Assembly (NCBI GenBank): GCA_039640495.1
Contig: CP046864.1
Span: 2,839,001-2,903,000 of the forward strand
Length of the DNA stretch: 64,000 bases
Direction of reading: 5' to 3'
From: Rhodobacteraceae bacterium IMCC1335
Lineage (GTDB): Bacteria > Pseudomonadota > Alphaproteobacteria > Rhodobacterales > Rhodobacteraceae
Shown: positions 63,915 to 64,000 of the stretch, piece by piece
Layout of the letters: each line of letters opens with the position of its first letter
Position numbering within the stretch: the stretch's first letter is position 1
The notes under the pieces: model-generated
Told to the model about the DNA's origin: nothing
Database searches by the model: none
What the model saw: only the letters and a program-made list of their open reading frames with translations
Program-made: the position numbers and the translations under genes

Positions 63915-64000
63915 ATGATACATGTTTTGTTGTATATCGTCACCGCAATCGTCTTTCTAGCGCTTGACGTCGTCATGCTCAAAAAGGTGATGTATCCGCT
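63915..64000 (+). CDS. DUF2177-like membrane protein (partial, cut by window edge)
   Basis: Only 28 residues remain: MIHVLLYIVTAIVFLALDVV then MLKKVMYP. The N-terminal transmembrane helix with F-L-A-L-D is the start of DUF2177 proteins, small membrane proteins of unknown function. AGCAGGAGAAAA precedes the ATG. The identification rests on one helix. Confidence 0.45.
   Translation, partial: MIHVLLYIVTAIVFLALDVVMLKKVMYP

Noticed and set aside
1..64000. CRISPR array, rRNA, tRNA, prophage or toxin-antitoxin system
   Set aside because: No regular repeats, no conserved rRNA or tRNA text and no phage structural genes were seen on reading both strands.

Overview
The window reads as chromosomal DNA of an alphaproteobacterium, most probably a marine Rhodobacteraceae (Roseobacter-group) member. 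This rests on gene content: monomeric NADP isocitrate dehydrogenase, an ImuA-like orphan, TRAP and tripartite-tricarboxylate transporters, an HpsN-like HisD homologue, a Mur-type box before a SitABCD operon, and MeaB. It also rests on moderate GC with alphaproteobacterial codon use. The genus was not determined. I saw no rRNA, tRNA, CRISPR array or intact mobile element.

Layout. Positions 1-4473 hold ordinary genes: an aldo/keto reductase cut by the window edge, an ImuA-like protein, an MFS transporter and metG. Positions 4554-8097 are a decayed accessory patch: an IS5-type transposase remnant truncating a DUF218 gene, an unidentified frameshifted pseudogene, a DUF6641 protein and a protein with only the DUF4102 arm of a phage integrase. 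Positions 8273-16208 carry icd, a thioesterase, a methyltransferase and a compact N-acetylglucosamine operon (nagK, nagA) that contains collapsed genes. A gene-poor kilobase and a small ABM-like protein follow.

Positions 16252-33044 are catabolic. An SDR protein is followed by a leftward eight-gene operon: TctCBA uptake, an enolase-superfamily sugar-acid dehydratase, an L-2-keto-3-deoxyarabonate dehydratase homologue, a GntR regulator, a PdxA-like dehydrogenase and an alpha-ketoglutaric semialdehyde dehydrogenase. Together these should take a five-carbon L-sugar acid (L-lyxonate or L-arabinonate) to 2-oxoglutarate. Next come a predicted outer-membrane barrel and a second GntR gene divergent from a PotABCD-like ABC operon that ends in an Asp/Glu/hydantoin racemase.

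Positions 33204-39783 carry a Mn/Fe ABC operon (sitABCD type) behind two Mur-like boxes, a lipid A-type acyltransferase, a HAD hydrolase and a small secreted CcmE-like OB-fold protein that lacks the heme-binding histidine. Positions 39953-48645 carry an IclR regulator divergent from a GMC oxidoreductase, then a TRAP transporter (DctP plus fused DctQM), a DUF475/TerC membrane protein and an HpsN-like dehydrogenase, suggesting use of 2,3-dihydroxypropane-1-sulfonate or a similar diol.

Positions 48924-64000 are mostly housekeeping: a broken HTH gene, tdk, a SulP transporter, apt, a DCC protein, argD-argF, a flavin reductase, a GNAT protein, truA, a Nudix hydrolase, hrpB with a DUF3108 gene, meaB, rpmB, a DUF2946-like protein, a PCuAC copper chaperone and the start of a DUF2177-like gene. 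Strong GC-rich hairpins lie directly behind all three binding-protein genes of the transport operons, a repeated arrangement for lowering downstream expression.
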